64,000 nucleotides of DNA from Cinclus cinclus (GCF_963662255.1 NW_026912147.1:186001-250000), one strand, 5' to 3'. Shown: positions 37,234 to 51,023, counted from the first letter of the stretch. Numbers and translations are program-made. Notes: generated by a model from the sequence alone, not told the origin.

Positions 37234-38612
37234 TCCACGGCATACCTCTTGCACAGCGAGAGGTGGCCGGCGAGGAATACTTGCTGGCTTAAGTCGTTCC
37301 ATGCTCAAGGCATTCATCGGAGCAAAACCATGGGGGAAAAGAGGGGGGAACATTGCAGGACAAATTTCTATGCTGGAACATGATTGTCTGCGAGACAGCT
37401 CTCCGCAGCTCTAGTATTTGGCCAGGCTGAAATCAGCGCCACGGGAAGCCAATCTGACAAGCGGAGTGCAACGAGCGCGGCGATATGGGGCCACTTGGCA
37501 GGTGGCCGAAGAAAGACGGCCGCCCCGCGAATGGGGTGCCAGAAGGCAAGTTTCAGCAGGGCGTTGCGGGCGAGCTTAATGTGTAGCCGCAGTTGTTCTA
37601 GGCGAGATTGTAGCCGAGAAGCTTTCCGTCTCCATTCACGAGACAAGAAAAGCAGAACGCAATGGTCTAGAGGGTTGAGAAGAAAAGTGCTCGTAGCGAG
37701 CTCGTTGCGGCAGAAGCGAAAGCCAGGAGCAGCGTGCTCGCTGCGAGAAGTAGACGGCGCTTCGCCTCCTTGGGAAGGAAATCGCGTCTGGGCACGAACG
37801 GCAGCCAGCGAAGCTTCAGAACAGCAGGCTGTTCTGCTCAGCGTACGAGCCTGAAGTGAGTGGCAAGGGCTAAGGGGACAGTCCCAAGGCATCTAGCTTT
37901 CCTGCTAGCAATGCCATTTCTACCCTGCTGTGGAAAACATTGTCCTTTGCCCTTCTGCTCCGAGAGGCAGAGAGCACCTCGGCAGACGCAGTGCAGAGGG
38001 AAAGGACACAGTATCCGAGGGAGCGTGACGCCACTTAGGCGGGCAAAGCAGAAAGGTGCCGCCCGGCACTGGCTTTGACTCCCTGAGCTTCCTTGCTAGG
38101 ACAGCAGCTGCCGAAAGCTGGCAACTAGGCTGCCAGAGTGCAGAATGTCGGCGGTCTGGCACGCCTGCTTGCCGAAAGCCAGGATCAGCGAGACAGCGTG
38201 CTAGGCTCTGTTTCACAGCACCTTGGAGAACACGCCCTTGAAGAATGCCGTCTCTGTTCCGCAAAAGCTCTGCCACAGTGAAGGTGGAAGAAGCAGCCTG
38301 TGGCCACGGGCAGAGCTGGTCAACAGCTGCGCCTAACTTTCCCAAGCTGCGAGAGCATTCTCAGCCGAGTTCTGCTTTGACAGAGCTATTGCTGAACTTT
38401 TGCAGTCCCGGAGGCTGCTGAAACCAAGGCTGTGTTCTGCCTCTTCATTCTTGCCTTCCTGTGCTCCAGCGAGAAGTGAAGCTCTGGCACGGCATTCAGC
38501 TTTGCCGCCTCTCTGCACGGAAAGCACTAGACCGAACTAGTGTGCTTCGTGCATGCTCTCTCCTCGCTTTTATGGTCACTGCTCTGCTTTTTGCTTGGCA
38601 GCGTTCAAAGGG
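37234..38612 (+). repeat. Unit 27, class B-M3-T3
   Basis: Carries A93, T177 and C288 like units 18 and 46, with A645/C650. Confidence 0.97.
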
Positions 38613-39991
38613 TCCACGGCATACCTCTTGCAGAGCGAGAGGTGGCCGGCGAGGAATACTTGCTGGCTTAAGTCGTTCCATGCTCAAGGCATTCATCGGA
38701 GCAACACCATGGGGGAAAAGAGGGGGGAACATTGCAGGACAAATTTCTATGCTGGAACATGATTGTCTGCGAGACAGCTCTCCGCAGCGCTAGTATTTGG
38801 CCAGGCTGAAATCAGCGCCACGGGAAGCCAATCTGACAAGCGGAGTGCAACGAGCGCGGCGATATGGGGCCACTTGGCAGGTGGCCGAAGAAAGACGGCT
38901 GCCCCGCGAATGGGGTGCCAGAAGGCAAGTTTCAGCAGGGCGTTGCGGGCGAGCTTAATGTGTAGCCGCAGTTGTTCTAGGCGAGATTGTAGCCGAGAAG
39001 CTTTCCGTCTCCATTCACGAGACAAGAAAAGCAGAACGCAATGGTCTAGAGGGTTGAGAAGAAAAGTGCTCGTAGCGAGCTCGTTGCGGCAGAAGCGAAA
39101 GCCAGGAGCAGCGTGCTCGCTGCGAGAAGTAGACGGCGCTTCGCCTCCTTGGGAAGGCAATGGCGTCTGGGCACGAACGGCAGGCAGCGAAGCTTCAGAA
39201 CAGCAGGCTGTTCTGCTCAGCGTACGAGCCTGAAGTGAGTGGCAAGGGCTAAGGGGACAGTCCCAAGGCATCTAGCTTTCCTGCTAGCAATGCCATTTCT
39301 ACCCTGCTGTGGAAAACATTGTCCTTTGCCCTTCTGCTCCGAGAGGCAGAGAGCACCTCGGCAGACGCAGTGCAGAGGGAAAGGACACAGTATCCGAGGG
39401 AGCGTGACGCCACTTAGGCGGGCAAAGCAGAAAGGTGCCGCCCGGCACTGGCTTTGACTCCCTGAGCTTCCTTGCTAGGACAGCAGCTGCCGAAAGCTGG
39501 CAACTAGGCTGTCAGAGTGCAGAATGTAGGCGGTCTGGCACGCCTGCTTGCCGAAAGCCAGGATCAGCGAGACAGCGTGCTAGGCTCTGTTTCACAGCAC
39601 CTTGGAGAACACGCCCTTGAAGAATGCCGTCTCTGTTCCGCAAAAGCTCTGCCACAGTGAAGGTGGAAGAAGCAGCCTGTGGCCACGGGCAGAGCTGGTC
39701 AACAGCTGCGCCTAACTTTCCCAAGCTGCGAGAGCATTCTCAGCCGAGTTCTGCTTTGACAGAGCTAGTGCTGAACTTTTGCAGTCCCGGAGGCTGCTGA
39801 AACCAAGGCTGTGTTCTGCCTCTTCATTCTTGCCTTCCTGTGCTCCAGCGAGAAGTGAAGCTCTGGAACGGCATTCAGCTTTGCCGCCTCTCTGCACGGA
39901 AAGCACTAGACCGAACTAGTGTGCTTCGTGCATGCTCTCTCCTCGCTTTTATGGTCACTGCTCTGCTTTTTGCTTGGCAGCGTTCAAAGGG
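38613..39991 (+). repeat. Unit 28, class B-M3-T4 with A1255
   Basis: Carries C546, A645/C650 and T900. Private C-to-G change at 39,184. Confidence 0.97.
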
Positions 39992-41370
39992 TCCACGGCA
40001 TACCTCTTGCACAGCGAGAGGTGGCCGGCGAGGAATACTTGCTGGCTTAAGTCGTTCCATGCTCAAGGCATTCATCGGAGCAACACCATGGGGGAAAAGA
40101 GGGGGGAATATTGCAGGACAAATTTCTATGCTGGAACATGATTGTCTGCGAGACAGCTCTCCGCAGCGCTAGTATTTGGCCAGGCTGAAATCAGCGCCAC
40201 GGGAAGCCAATCTGACAAGCGGAGTGCAACGAGCGCGGCGATATGGGGCCACTTGGCAGGTGGCCGAAGAAAGACGGCTGCCCCGCGAATGGGGTGCCAG
40301 AAGGCAAGTTTCAGCAGGGCGTTGCGGGCGAGCTTAATGTGTAGCCGCAGTTGTTCTAGGCGAGATTGTAGCCGAGAAGCTTTCCGTCTCCATTCACGAG
40401 ACAAGAAAAGCAGAACGCAATGGTCTAGAGGGTTGAGAAGAAAAGTGCTCGTAGCGAGCTCGTTGCGGCAGAAGCGAAAGCCAGGAGCAGCGTGCTCGCT
40501 GCGAGAAGTAGACGGCGCTTCGCCTCCTTGGGAAGGAAATGGCGTCTGGGCACGAACGGCAGCCAGCGAAGCTTCAGAACAGCAGGCTGTTCTGCTCAGC
40601 GTACGAGCCTGAAGTGAGTGGCAAGGGCTAAGGGGTCAGTTCCAAGGCATCTAGCTTTCCTGCTAGCAATGCCATTTCTACCCTGCTGTGGAAAACATTG
40701 TCCTTTGCCCTTCTGCTCCGAGAGGCAGAGAGCACCTCGGCAGACGCAGTGCAGAGGGAAAGGACACAGTATCCGAGGGAGCGTGACGCCACTTAGGCGG
40801 GCAAAGCAGAAAGGTGCCGCCCGGCACTGGCTTTGACTCCCTGAGCTTCCTTGCTAGGACAGCAGCTGCCGAAAGCTGGCAACTAGGCTGCCAGAGTGCA
40901 GAATGTAGGCGGTCTGGCACGCCTGCTTGCCGAAAGCCAGGATCAGCGAGACAGCGTGCTAGGCTCTGTTTCACAGCACCTTGGAGAACACGCCCTTGAA
41001 GAATGCCGTCTCTGTTCCGCAAAAGCTCTGCCACAGTGAAGGTGGAAGAAGCAGCCTGTGGCCACGGGCAGAGCTGGTCAACAGCTGCGCCTAACTTTCC
41101 CAAGCTGCGAGAGCATTCTCAGCCGAGTTCTGCTTTGACAGAGCTATTGCTGAACTTTTGCAGCCCCGGAGGCTGCTGAAACCAAGGCTGTGTTCTGCCT
41201 CTTCATTCTTGCCTTCCTGTGCTCCAGCGAGAAGTGAAGCTCTGGCACGGCATTCAGCTTTGCCGCCTCTCTGCACGGAAAGCACTAGACCGAACTAGTG
41301 TGCTTCGTGCATGCTCTCTCCTCGCTTTTATGGTCACTGCTCTGCTTTTTGCTTGGCAGCGTTCAAAGGG
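39992..41370 (+). repeat. Unit 29, class B-M3-T2
   Basis: Carries T118 and T645/T650 with T714. Its 3' part resembles unit 19. Confidence 0.97.
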
Positions 41371-42749
41371 TCCACGGCATACCTCTTGCAGAGCGAGAGG
41401 TGGCCGGCGAGGAATACTTGCTGGCTTAAGTCGTTCCATGCTCAAGGCATTCATCGGAGCAACACCATGGGGGAAAAGAGGGGGGAACATTGCAGGACAA
41501 ATTTCTATGCTGGAACATGATTGTCTGCGAGACAGCTCTCCGCAGCGCTAGTATTTGGCCAGGCTGAAATCAGCGCCAATGGAAGCCAATCTGACAAGCG
41601 GACTACAACGAGCGCGGCGATATGGGGCCACTTGGCAGGTGGCCGAAGAAAGACGGCCGCCCCGCGAATGTGGTGCCAGAAGGCAAGTTTCAGCAGGGCG
41701 TTGCGGGCGAGCTTAATGTGTAGCCGCAGTTGTTCTAGGCGAGATTGTAGCCGAGAAGCTTTCCGTCTCCATTCACGAGACAAGAAAAGCAGAACGCAAT
41801 GGTCTAGAGGGTTGAGAAGAAAAGTGCTCGTAGCGAGCTCGTTGCGGCAGAAGCGAAAGCCAGGAGCAGCGTGCTCGCTGCGAGAAGTAGACGGCGCTTC
41901 GCCTCCTTGGGAAGGAAATCGCGTCTGGGCACGAACGGCAGCCAGCGAAGCTTCAGAACAGCAGGCTGTTCTGCTCAGCGTACGAGCCTGAAGTGAGTGG
42001 CAAGGGCTAAGGGGTCAGTTCCAAGGCATCTAGCTTTCCTGCTAGCAATGCCATTTCTACCCTGCTGTGGAAAACATTGTCCTCTGCCCTTCTGCTCCGA
42101 GAGGCAGAGAGCACCTCGGCAGACGCAGTGCAGAGGGAAAGGACACAGTATCCGAGGGAGCGTGACGCCACTTAGGCGGGCAAAGCAGAAAGGTGCCGCC
42201 CGGCACTGGCTTTGACTCCCTGAGCTTCCTTGCTAGGACAGCAGCTGCCGAAAGCTGGCAACTAGGCTGCCAGAGTGCAGAATGTAGGTGGTCTGGCACG
42301 CCTGCTTGCCGAAAGCCAGGATCAGCGAGACAGCGTGCTAGGCTCTGTTTCACAGCACCTTGGAGAACACGCCCTTGAAGAATGCCGTCTCTGTTCCGCA
42401 AAAGCTCTGCCACAGTGAAGCTGGAAGAAGCAGCCTGTGGCCACGGGCAGAGCTGGTCAACAGCTGCGCCTAACTTTCCCAAGCTGCGAGAGCATTCTCA
42501 GCCGAGTTCTGCTTTGACAGAGCTAGTGCTGAACTTTTGCAGTCCCGGAGGCTGCTGAAACCAAGGCTGTGTTCTGCCTCTTCATTCTTGCCTTCCTGTG
42601 CTCCAGCGAGAAGTGAAGCTCTGGCACGGCATTCAGCTTTGCCGCCTCTCTGCACGGAAAGCACTAGACAGAACTAGTGTGCTTCGTGCATGCTCTCTCC
42701 TCGCTTTTATGGTCACTGCTCTGCTTTTTGCTTGGCAGCGTTCCAAGGG
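41371..42749 (+). repeat. Unit 30, class A1-M2-T4 with A1300
   Basis: The only unit after unit 20 that still has C1051, an allele dominant in units 1-12. Confidence 0.97.
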
Positions 42750-44128
42750 TCCACGGCATACCTCTTGCAGAGCGAGAGGTGGCCGGCGAGGAATACTTGC
42801 TGGCTTAAGTCGTTCCATGCTCAAGGCATTCATCGGAGCAACACCATGGGGGAAAAGAGGGGGGAATATTGCAGGACAAATTTCTATGCTGGAACATGAT
42901 TGTCTGCGAGACAGCTCTCCGCAGCGCTAGTATTTGGCCAGGCTGAAATCAGCGCCACGGGAAGCCAATCTGACAAGCGGAGTGCAACGAGCGCGGCGAT
43001 ATGGGGCCACTTGGCAGGTGGCCGAAGAAAGACGGCTGCCCCGCGAATGGGGTGCCAGAAGGCAAGTTTCAGCAGGGCGTTGCGGGCGAGCTTAATGTGT
43101 AGCCGCAGTTGTTCTAGGCGAGATTGTAGCCGAGAAGCTTTCCGTCTCCATTCACGAGACAAGAAAAGCAGAACGCAATGGTCTAGAGGGTTGAGAAGAA
43201 AAGTGCTCGTAGCGAGCTCGTTGCGGCAGAAGCGAAAGCCAGGAGCAGCGTGCTCGCTGCGAGAAGTAGACGGCGCTTCGCCTCCTTGGGAAGGCAATGG
43301 CGTCTGGGCACGAACGGCAGCCAGCGAAGCTTCAGAACAGCAGGCTGTTCTGCTCAGCGTACGAGCCTGAAGTGAGTGGCAAGGGCTAAGGGGTCAGTTC
43401 CAAGGCATCTAGCTTTCCTGCTAGCAATGCCATTTCTACCCTGCTGTGGAAAACATTGTCCTCTGCCCTTCTCCTCCGAGAGGCAGAGAGCACTTCGGCA
43501 GACGCAGTGCAGAGGGAAAGGACACATTATCCGAGGGAGCGTGACGCCGCTTAGGCGGGCAAAGCAGAAAGGTGCCGCCCGGCACTGGCTTTGACTCCCT
43601 GAGCTTCCTTGCTAGGACAGCAGCTGCCGAAAGCTGGCAACTAGGCTGCCAGAGTGCAGAATGTCGGCGGTCTGGCACGCCTGCTTGCCGAAAGCCAGGA
43701 TCAGCGAGACAGCGTGCTAGGCTCTGTTTCACAGCACCCTGGAGAACACGCCCTTGAAGAATGCCGTCTCTGTTCCGCAAAAGCTCTGCCACAGTGAAGG
43801 TGGAAGAAGCAGCCTGTGGCCACGGGCAGAGCTGGTCAACAGCTGCGCCTAACTTTCCCAAGCTGCGAGAGCATTCTCAGCCGAGTTCTGCTTTGACAGA
43901 GCTATTGCTGAACTTTTGCAGCCCCGGAGGCTGCTGAAACCAAGGCTGTGTTCTGCCTCTTCATTCTTGCCTTCCTGTGCTCCAGCGAGAAGTGAAGCTC
44001 TGGCACGGCATTCAGCTTTGCCGCCTCTCTGCACGGAAAGCACTAGACCGAACTAGTGTGCTTCGTGCATGCTCTCTCCTCGCTTTTATGGTCACTGCTC
44101 TGCTTTTTGCTTGGCAGCGTTCAAAGGG
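42750..44128 (+). repeat. Unit 31, class B-M1-T2
   Basis: Carries C546 and T118. Last member of the five-unit M1 spacing. Confidence 0.97.
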
Positions 44129-45507
44129 TCCACGGCATACCTCTTGCACAGCGAGAGGTGGCCGGCGAGGAATACTTGCTGGCTTAAGTCGTTCCATGCT
44201 CAAGGCATTCATCGGAGCAACACCATGGGGGAAAAGAGGGGGGAACATTGCAGGACAAATTTCTATGCTGGAACATGATTGTCTGCGAGACAGCTCTCCG
44301 CAGCGCTAGTATTTGGCCAGGCTGAAATCAGCGCCACGGGAAGCCAATCTGACAAGCGGAGTGCAACGAGCGCGGCGATATGGGGCCACTTGGCAGGTGG
44401 CCGAAGAAAGACGGCTGCCCCGCGAATGGGGTGCCAGAAGGCAAGTTTCAGCAGGGCGTTGCGGGCGAGCTTAATGTGTAGCCGCAGTTGTTCTAGGCGA
44501 GATTGTAGCCGAGAAGCTTTCCGTCTCCATTCACGAGACAAGAAAAGCAGAACGCAATGGTCTAGAGGGTTGAGAAGAAAAGTGCTCGTAGCGAGCTCGT
44601 TGCGGCAGAAGCGAAAGCCAGGAGCAGCGTGCTCGCTGCGAGAAGTAGACGGCGCTTCGCCTCCTTGGGAAGGAAATGGCGTCTGGGCACGAACGGCAGC
44701 CAGCGAAGCTTCAGAACAGCAGGCTGTTCTGCTCAGCGTACGAGCCTGAAGTGAGTGGCAAGGGCTAAGGGGTCAGTTCCAAGGCATCTAGCTTTCCTGC
44801 TAGCAATGCCATTTCTACCCTGCTGTGGAAAACATTGTCCTTTGCCCTTCTGCTCCGAGAGGCAGAGAGCACCTCGGCAGACGCAGTGCAGAGGGAAAGG
44901 ACACAGTATCCGAGGGAGCGTGACGCCACTTAGGCGGGCAAAGCAGAAAGGTGCCGCCCGGCACTGGCTTTGACTCCCTGAGCTTCCTTGCTAGGACAGC
45001 AGCTGCCGAAAGCTGGCAACTAGGCTGCCAGAGTGCAGAATGTAGGTGGTCTGGCACGCCTGCTTGCCGAAAGCCAGGATCAGCGAGACAGCGTGCTAGG
45101 CTCTGTTTCACAGCACCTTGGAGAACACGCCCTTGAAGAATGCCGTCTCTGTTCCGCAAAAGCTCTGCCACAGTGAAGGTGGAAGAAGCAGCCTGTGGCC
45201 ACGGGCAGAGCTGGTCAACAGCTGCGCCTAACTTTCCCAAGCTGCGAGAGCATTCTCAGCCGAGTTCTGCTTTGACAGAGCTAGTGCTGAACTTTTGCAG
45301 TCCCGGAGGCTGCTGAAACCAAGGCTGTGTTCTGCCTCTTCATTCTTGCCTTCCTGTGCTCCAGCGAGAAGTGAAGCTCTGGAACGGCATTCAGCTTTGC
45401 CGCCTCTCTGCACGGAAAGCACTAGACCGAACTAGTGTGCTTCGTGCATGCTCTCTCCTCGCTTTTATGGTCACTGCTCTGCTTTTTGCTTGGCAGCGTT
45501 CAAAGGG
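44129..45507 (+). repeat. Unit 32, class B-M3-T4 with A1255
   Basis: Has T645/T650 with T714, as in unit 23. Confidence 0.97.
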
Positions 45508-46886
45508 TCCACGGCATACCTCTTGCAGAGCGAGAGGTGGCCGGCGAGGAATACTTGCTGGCTTAAGTCGTTCCATGCTCAAGGCATTCATCGGAGCAAC
45601 ACCATGGGGGAAAAGAGGGGGGAACATTGCAGGACAAATTTCTATGCTGGAACATGATTGTCTGCGAGACAGCTCTCCGCAGCGCTAGTATTTGGCCAGG
45701 CTGAAATCAGCGCCAATGGAAGCCAATCTGACAAGCGGAGTACAACGAGCGCGGCGATATGGGGCCACTTGGCAGGTGGCCGAAGAAAGACGGCCGCCCC
45801 GCGAATGGGGTGCCAGAAGGCAAGTTTCAGCAGGGCGTTGCGGGCGAGCTTAATGTGTAGCCGCAGTTGTTCTAGGCGAGATTGTAGCCGAGAAGCTTTC
45901 CGTCTCCATTCACGAGACAAGAAAAGCAGAACGCAATGGTCTAGAGGGTTGAGAAGAAAAGTGCTCGTAGCGAGCTCGTTGCGGCAGAAGCGAAAGCCAG
46001 GAGCAGCGTGCTCGCTGCGAGAAGTAGACGGCGCTTCGCCTCCTTGGGAAGGCAATGGCGTCTGGGCACGAACGGCAGCCAGCGAAGCTTCAGAACAGCA
46101 GGCTGTTCTGCTCAGCGTACGAGCCTGAAGTGAGTGGCAAGGGCTAAGGGGACAGTCCCAAGGCATCTAGCTTTCCTGCTAGCAATGCCATTTCTACCCT
46201 GCTGTGGAAAACATTGTCCTTTGCCCTTCTGCTCCGAGAGGCAGAGAGCACCTCGGCAGACGCAGTGCAGAGGGAAAGGACACAGTATCCGAGGGAGCGT
46301 GACGCCACTTAGGCGGGCAAAGCAGAAAGGTGCCGCCCGGCACTGGCTTTGACTCCCTGAGCTTCCTTGCTAGGACAGCAGCTGCCGAAAGCTGGCAACT
46401 AGGCTGCCAGAGTGCAGAATGTCGGCGGTCTGGCACGCCTGCTTGCCGAAAGCCAGGATCAGCGAGACAGCGTGCTAGGCTCTGTTTCACAGCACCTTGG
46501 AGAACACGCCCTTGAAGAATGCCGTCTCTGTTCCGCAAAAGCTCTGCCACAGTGAAGGTGGAAGAAGCAGCCTGTGGCCACGGGCAGAGCTGGTCAACAG
46601 CTGCGCCTAACTTTCCCAAGCTGCGAGAGCATTCTCAGCCGAGTTCTGCTTTGACAGAGCTATTGCTGAACTTTTGCAGCCCCGGAGGCTGCTGAAACCA
46701 AGGCTGTGTTCTGCCTCTTCATTCTTGCCTTCCTGTGCTCCAGCGAGAAGTGAAGCTCTGGCACGGCATTCAGCTTTGCCGCCTCTCTGCACGGAAAGCA
46801 CTAGACCGAACTAGTGTGCTTCGTGCATGCTCTCTCCTCGCTTTTATGGTCACTGCTCTGCTTTTTGCTTGGCAGCGTTCCAAGGG
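45508..46886 (+). repeat. Unit 33, class A2-M3-T2
   Basis: Has the G233/A235 variant with C546 and A645/C650. Confidence 0.97.
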
Positions 46887-48265
46887 TCCACGGCATACCT
46901 CTTGCACAGCGAGAGGTGGCCGGCGAGGAATACTTGCTGGCTTAAGTCGTTCCATGCTCAAGGCATTCATCGGAGCAACACCATGGGGGAAAAGAGGGGG
47001 GAACATTGCAGGACAAATTTCTATGCTGGAACATGATTGTCTGCGAGACAGCTCTCCGCAGCGCTAGTATTTGGCCAGGCTGAAATCAGCGCCACGGGAA
47101 GCCAATCTGACAAGCGGAGTGCAACGAGCGCGGCGATATGGGGCCACTTGGCAGGTGGCCGAAGAAAGACGGCTGCCCCGCGAATGGGGTGCCAGAAGGC
47201 AAGTTTCAGCAGGGCGTTGCGGGCGAGCTTAATGTGTAGCCGCAGTTGTTCTAGGCGAGATTGTAGCCGAGAAGCTTTCCGTCTCCATTCACGAGACAAG
47301 AAAAGCAGAACGCAATGGTCTAGAGGGTTGAGAAGAAAAGTGCTCGTAGCGAGCTCGTTGCGGCAGAAGCGAAAGCCAGGAGCAGCGTGCTCGCTGCGAG
47401 AAGTAGACGGCGCTTCGCCTCCTTGGGAAGGCAATGGCGTCTGGGCACGAACGGCAGCCAGCGAAGCTTCAGAACAGCAGGCTGTTCTGCTCAGCGTACG
47501 AGCCTGAAGTGAGTGGCAAGGGCTAAGGGGTCAGTTCCAAGGCATCTAGCTTTCCTGCTAGCAATGCCATTTCTACCCTGCTGTGGAAAACATTGTCCTC
47601 TGCCCTTCTCCTCCGAGAGGCAGAGAGCACTTCGGCAGACGCAGTGCAGAGGGAAAGGACACATTATCCGAGGGAGCGTGACGCCGCTTAGGCGGGCAAA
47701 GCAGAAAGGTGCCGCCCGGCACTGGCTTTGACTCCCTGAGCTTCCTTGCTAGGACAGCAGCTGCCGAAAGCTGGCAACTAGGCTGCCAGAGTGCAGAATG
47801 TCGGCGGTCTGGCACGCCTGCTTGCCGAAAGCCAGGATCAGCGAGACAGCGTGCTAGGCTCTGTTTCACAGCACCCTGGAGAACACGCCCTTGAAGAATG
47901 CCGTCTCTGTTCCGCAAAAGCTCTGCCACAGTGAAGGTGGAAGAAGCAGCCTGTGGCCACGGGCAGAGCTGGTCAACAGCTGCGCCTAACTTTCCCAAGC
48001 TGCGAGAGCATTCTCAGCCGAGTTCTGCTTTGACAGAGCTAGTGCTGAACTTTTGCAGTCCCGGAGGCTGCTGAAACCAAGGCTGTGTTCTGCCTCTTCA
48101 TTCTTGCCTTCCTGTGCTCCAGCGAGAAGTGAAGCTCTGGAACGGCATTCAGCTTTGCCGCCTCTCTGCACGGAAAGCACTAGACCGAACTAGTGTGCTT
48201 CGTGCATGCTCTCTCCTCGCTTTTATGGTCACTGCTCTGCTTTTTGCTTGGCAGCGTTCAAAGGG
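46887..48265 (+). repeat. Unit 34, class B-M1-T4 with A1255
   Basis: The only unit joining an M1 middle to the A1255 3' haplotype, so a switch lies between 1051 and 1156. Carries C546. Confidence 0.97.
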
Positions 48266-49644
48266 TCCACGGCATACCTCTTGCAGAGCGAGAGGTGGCC
48301 GGCGAGGAATACTTGCTGGCTTAAGTCGTTCCATGCTCAAGGCATTCATCGGAGCAACACCATGGGGGAAAAGAGGGGGGAACATTGCAGGACAAATTTC
48401 TATGCTGGAACATGATTGTCTGCGAGACAGCTCTCCGCAGCGCTAGTATTTGGCCAGGCTGAAATCAGCGCCACGGGAAGCCAATCTGACAAGCGGAGTG
48501 CAACGAGCGCGGCGATATGGGGCCACTTGGCAGGTGGCCGAAGAAAGACGGCCGCCCCGCGAATGGGGTGCCAGAAGGCAAGTTTCAGCAGGGCGTTGCG
48601 GGCGAGCTTAATGTGTAGCCGCAGTTGTTCTAGGCGAGATTGTAGCCGAGAAGCTTTCCGTCTCCATTCACGAGACAAGAAAAGCAGAACGCAATGGTCT
48701 AGAGGGTTGAGAAGAAAAGTGCTCGTAGCGAGCTCGTTGCGGCAGAAGCGAAAGCCAGGAGCAGCGTGCTCGCTGCGAGAAGTAGACGGCGCTTCGCCTC
48801 CTTGGGAAGGAAATGGCGTCTGGGCACGAACGGCAGCCAGCGAAGCTTCAGAACAGCAGGCTGTTCTGCTCAGCGTACGAGCCTGAAGTGAGTGGCAAGG
48901 GCTAAGGGGACAGTCCCAAGGCATCTAGCTTTCCTGCTAGCAATGCCATTTCTACCCTGCTGTGGAAAACATTGTCCTTTGCCCTTCTGCTCCGAGAGGC
49001 AGAGAGCACCTCGGCAGACGCAGTGCAGAGGGAAAGGACACAGTATCCGAGGGAGCGTGACGCCACTTAGGCGGGCAAAGCAGAAAGGTGCCGCCCGGCA
49101 CTGGCTTTGACTCCCTGAGCTTCCTTGCTAGGACAGCAGCTGCCGAAAGCTGGCAACTAGGCTGCCAGAGTGCAGAATGTCGGCGGTCTGGCACGCCTGC
49201 TTGCCGAAAGCCAGGATCAGCGAGACAGCGTGCTAGGCTCTGTTTCACAGCACCTTGGAGAACACGCCCTTGAAGAATGCCGTCTCTGTTCCGCAAAAGC
49301 TCTGCCACAGTGAAGGTGGAAGAAGCAGCCTGTGGCCACGGGCAGAGCTGGTCAACAGCTGCGCCTAACTTTCCCAAGCTGCGAGAGCATTCTCAGCCGA
49401 GTTCTGCTTTGACAGAGCTATTGCTGAACTTTTGCAGTCCCGGAGGCTGCTGAAACCAAGGCTGTGTTCTGCCTCTTCATTCTTGCCTTCCTGTGCTCCA
49501 GCGAGAAGTGAAGCTCTGGCACGGCATTCAGCTTTGCCGCCTCTCTGCACGGAAAGCACTAGACCGAACTAGTGTGCTTCGTGCATGCTCTCTCCTCGCT
49601 TTTATGGTCACTGCTCTGCTTTTTGCTTGGCAGCGTTCAAAGGG
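48266..49644 (+). repeat. Unit 35, class B-M3-T3
   Basis: CG-type unit with C288, without A93/T177. Differs from unit 36 only at 21 and 288 among the markers read. Confidence 0.97.
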
Positions 49645-51023
49645 TCCACGGCATACCTCTTGCACAGCGAGAGGTGGCCGGCGAGGAATACTTGCTGGCT
49701 TAAGTCGTTCCATGCTCAAGGCATTCATCGGAGCAACACCATGGGGGAAAAGAGGGGGGAACATTGCAGGACAAATTTCTATGCTGGAACATGATTGTCT
49801 GCGAGACAGCTCTCCGCAGCGCTAGTATTTGGCCAGGCTGAAATCAGCGCCACGGGAAGCCAATCTGACAAGCGGAGTGCAACGAGCGCGGCGATATGGG
49901 GCCACTTGGCAGGTGGCCGAAGAAAGACGGCTGCCCCGCGAATGGGGTGCCAGAAGGCAAGTTTCAGCAGGGCGTTGCGGGCGAGCTTAATGTGTAGCCG
50001 CAGTTGTTCTAGGCGAGATTGTAGCCGAGAAGCTTTCCGTCTCCATTCACGAGACAAGAAAAGCAGAACGCAATGGTCTAGAGGGTTGAGAAGAAAAGTG
50101 CTCGTAGCGAGCTCGTTGCGGCAGAAGCGAAAGCCAGGAGCAGCGTGCTCGCTGCGAGAAGTAGACGGCGCTTCGCCTCCTTGGGAAGGAAATGGCGTCT
50201 GGGCACGAACGGCAGCCAGCGAAGCTTCAGAACAGCAGGCTGTTCTGCTCAGCGTACGAGCCTGAAGTGAGTGGCAAGGGCTAAGGGGACAGTCCCAAGG
50301 CATCTAGCTTTCCTGCTAGCAATGCCATTTCTACCCTGCTGTGGAAAACATTGTCCTTTGCCCTTCTGCTCCGAGAGGCAGAGAGCACCTCGGCAGACGC
50401 AGTGCAGAGGGAAAGGACACAGTATCCGAGGGAGCGTGACGCCACTTAGGCGGGCAAAGCAGAAAGGTGCCGCCCGGCACTGGCTTTGACTCCCTGAGCT
50501 TCCTTGCTAGGACAGCAGCTGCCGAAAGCTGGCAACTAGGCTGCCAGAGTGCAGAATGTCGGCGGTCTGGCACGCCTGCTTGCCGAAAGCCAGGATCAGC
50601 GAGACAGCGTGCTAGGCTCTGTTTCACAGCACCTTGGAGAACACGCCCTTGAAGAATGCCGTCTCTGTTCCGCAAAAGCTCTGCCACAGTGAAGGTGGAA
50701 GAAGCAGCCTGTGGCCACGGGCAGAGCTGGTCAACAGCTGCGCCTAACTTTCCCAAGCTGCGAGAGCATTCTCAGCCGAGTTCTGCTTTGACAGAGCTAT
50801 TGCTGAACTTTTGCAGTCCCGGAGGCTGCTGAAACCAAGGCTGTGTTCTGCCTCTTCATTCTTGCCTTCCTGTGCTCCAGCGAGAAGTGAAGCTCTGGCA
50901 CGGCATTCAGCTTTGCCGCCTCTCTGCACGGAAAGCACTAGACCGAACTAGTGTGCTTCGTGCATGCTCTCTCCTCGCTTTTATGGTCACTGCTCTGCTT
51001 TTTGCTTGGCAGCGTTCAAAGGG
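49645..51023 (+). repeat. Unit 36, class B-M3-T3
   Basis: Near-copy of unit 35 and of unit 25. Carries A645/C650. Confidence 0.97.

Larger units (their letters stand above)
22065..44128 (+). repeat. Candidate longer-period repeat: M1 unit every 5 units
   Basis: M1 middle blocks (C724, T745, T778) occur at units 16, 21, 26 and 31, exactly 6,895 bp apart. The units between match better at ten-unit spacing (16/26, 20/30, 21/31) than at five, so the underlying block may be about 13.8 kb with later exchanges. Confidence 0.5.
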
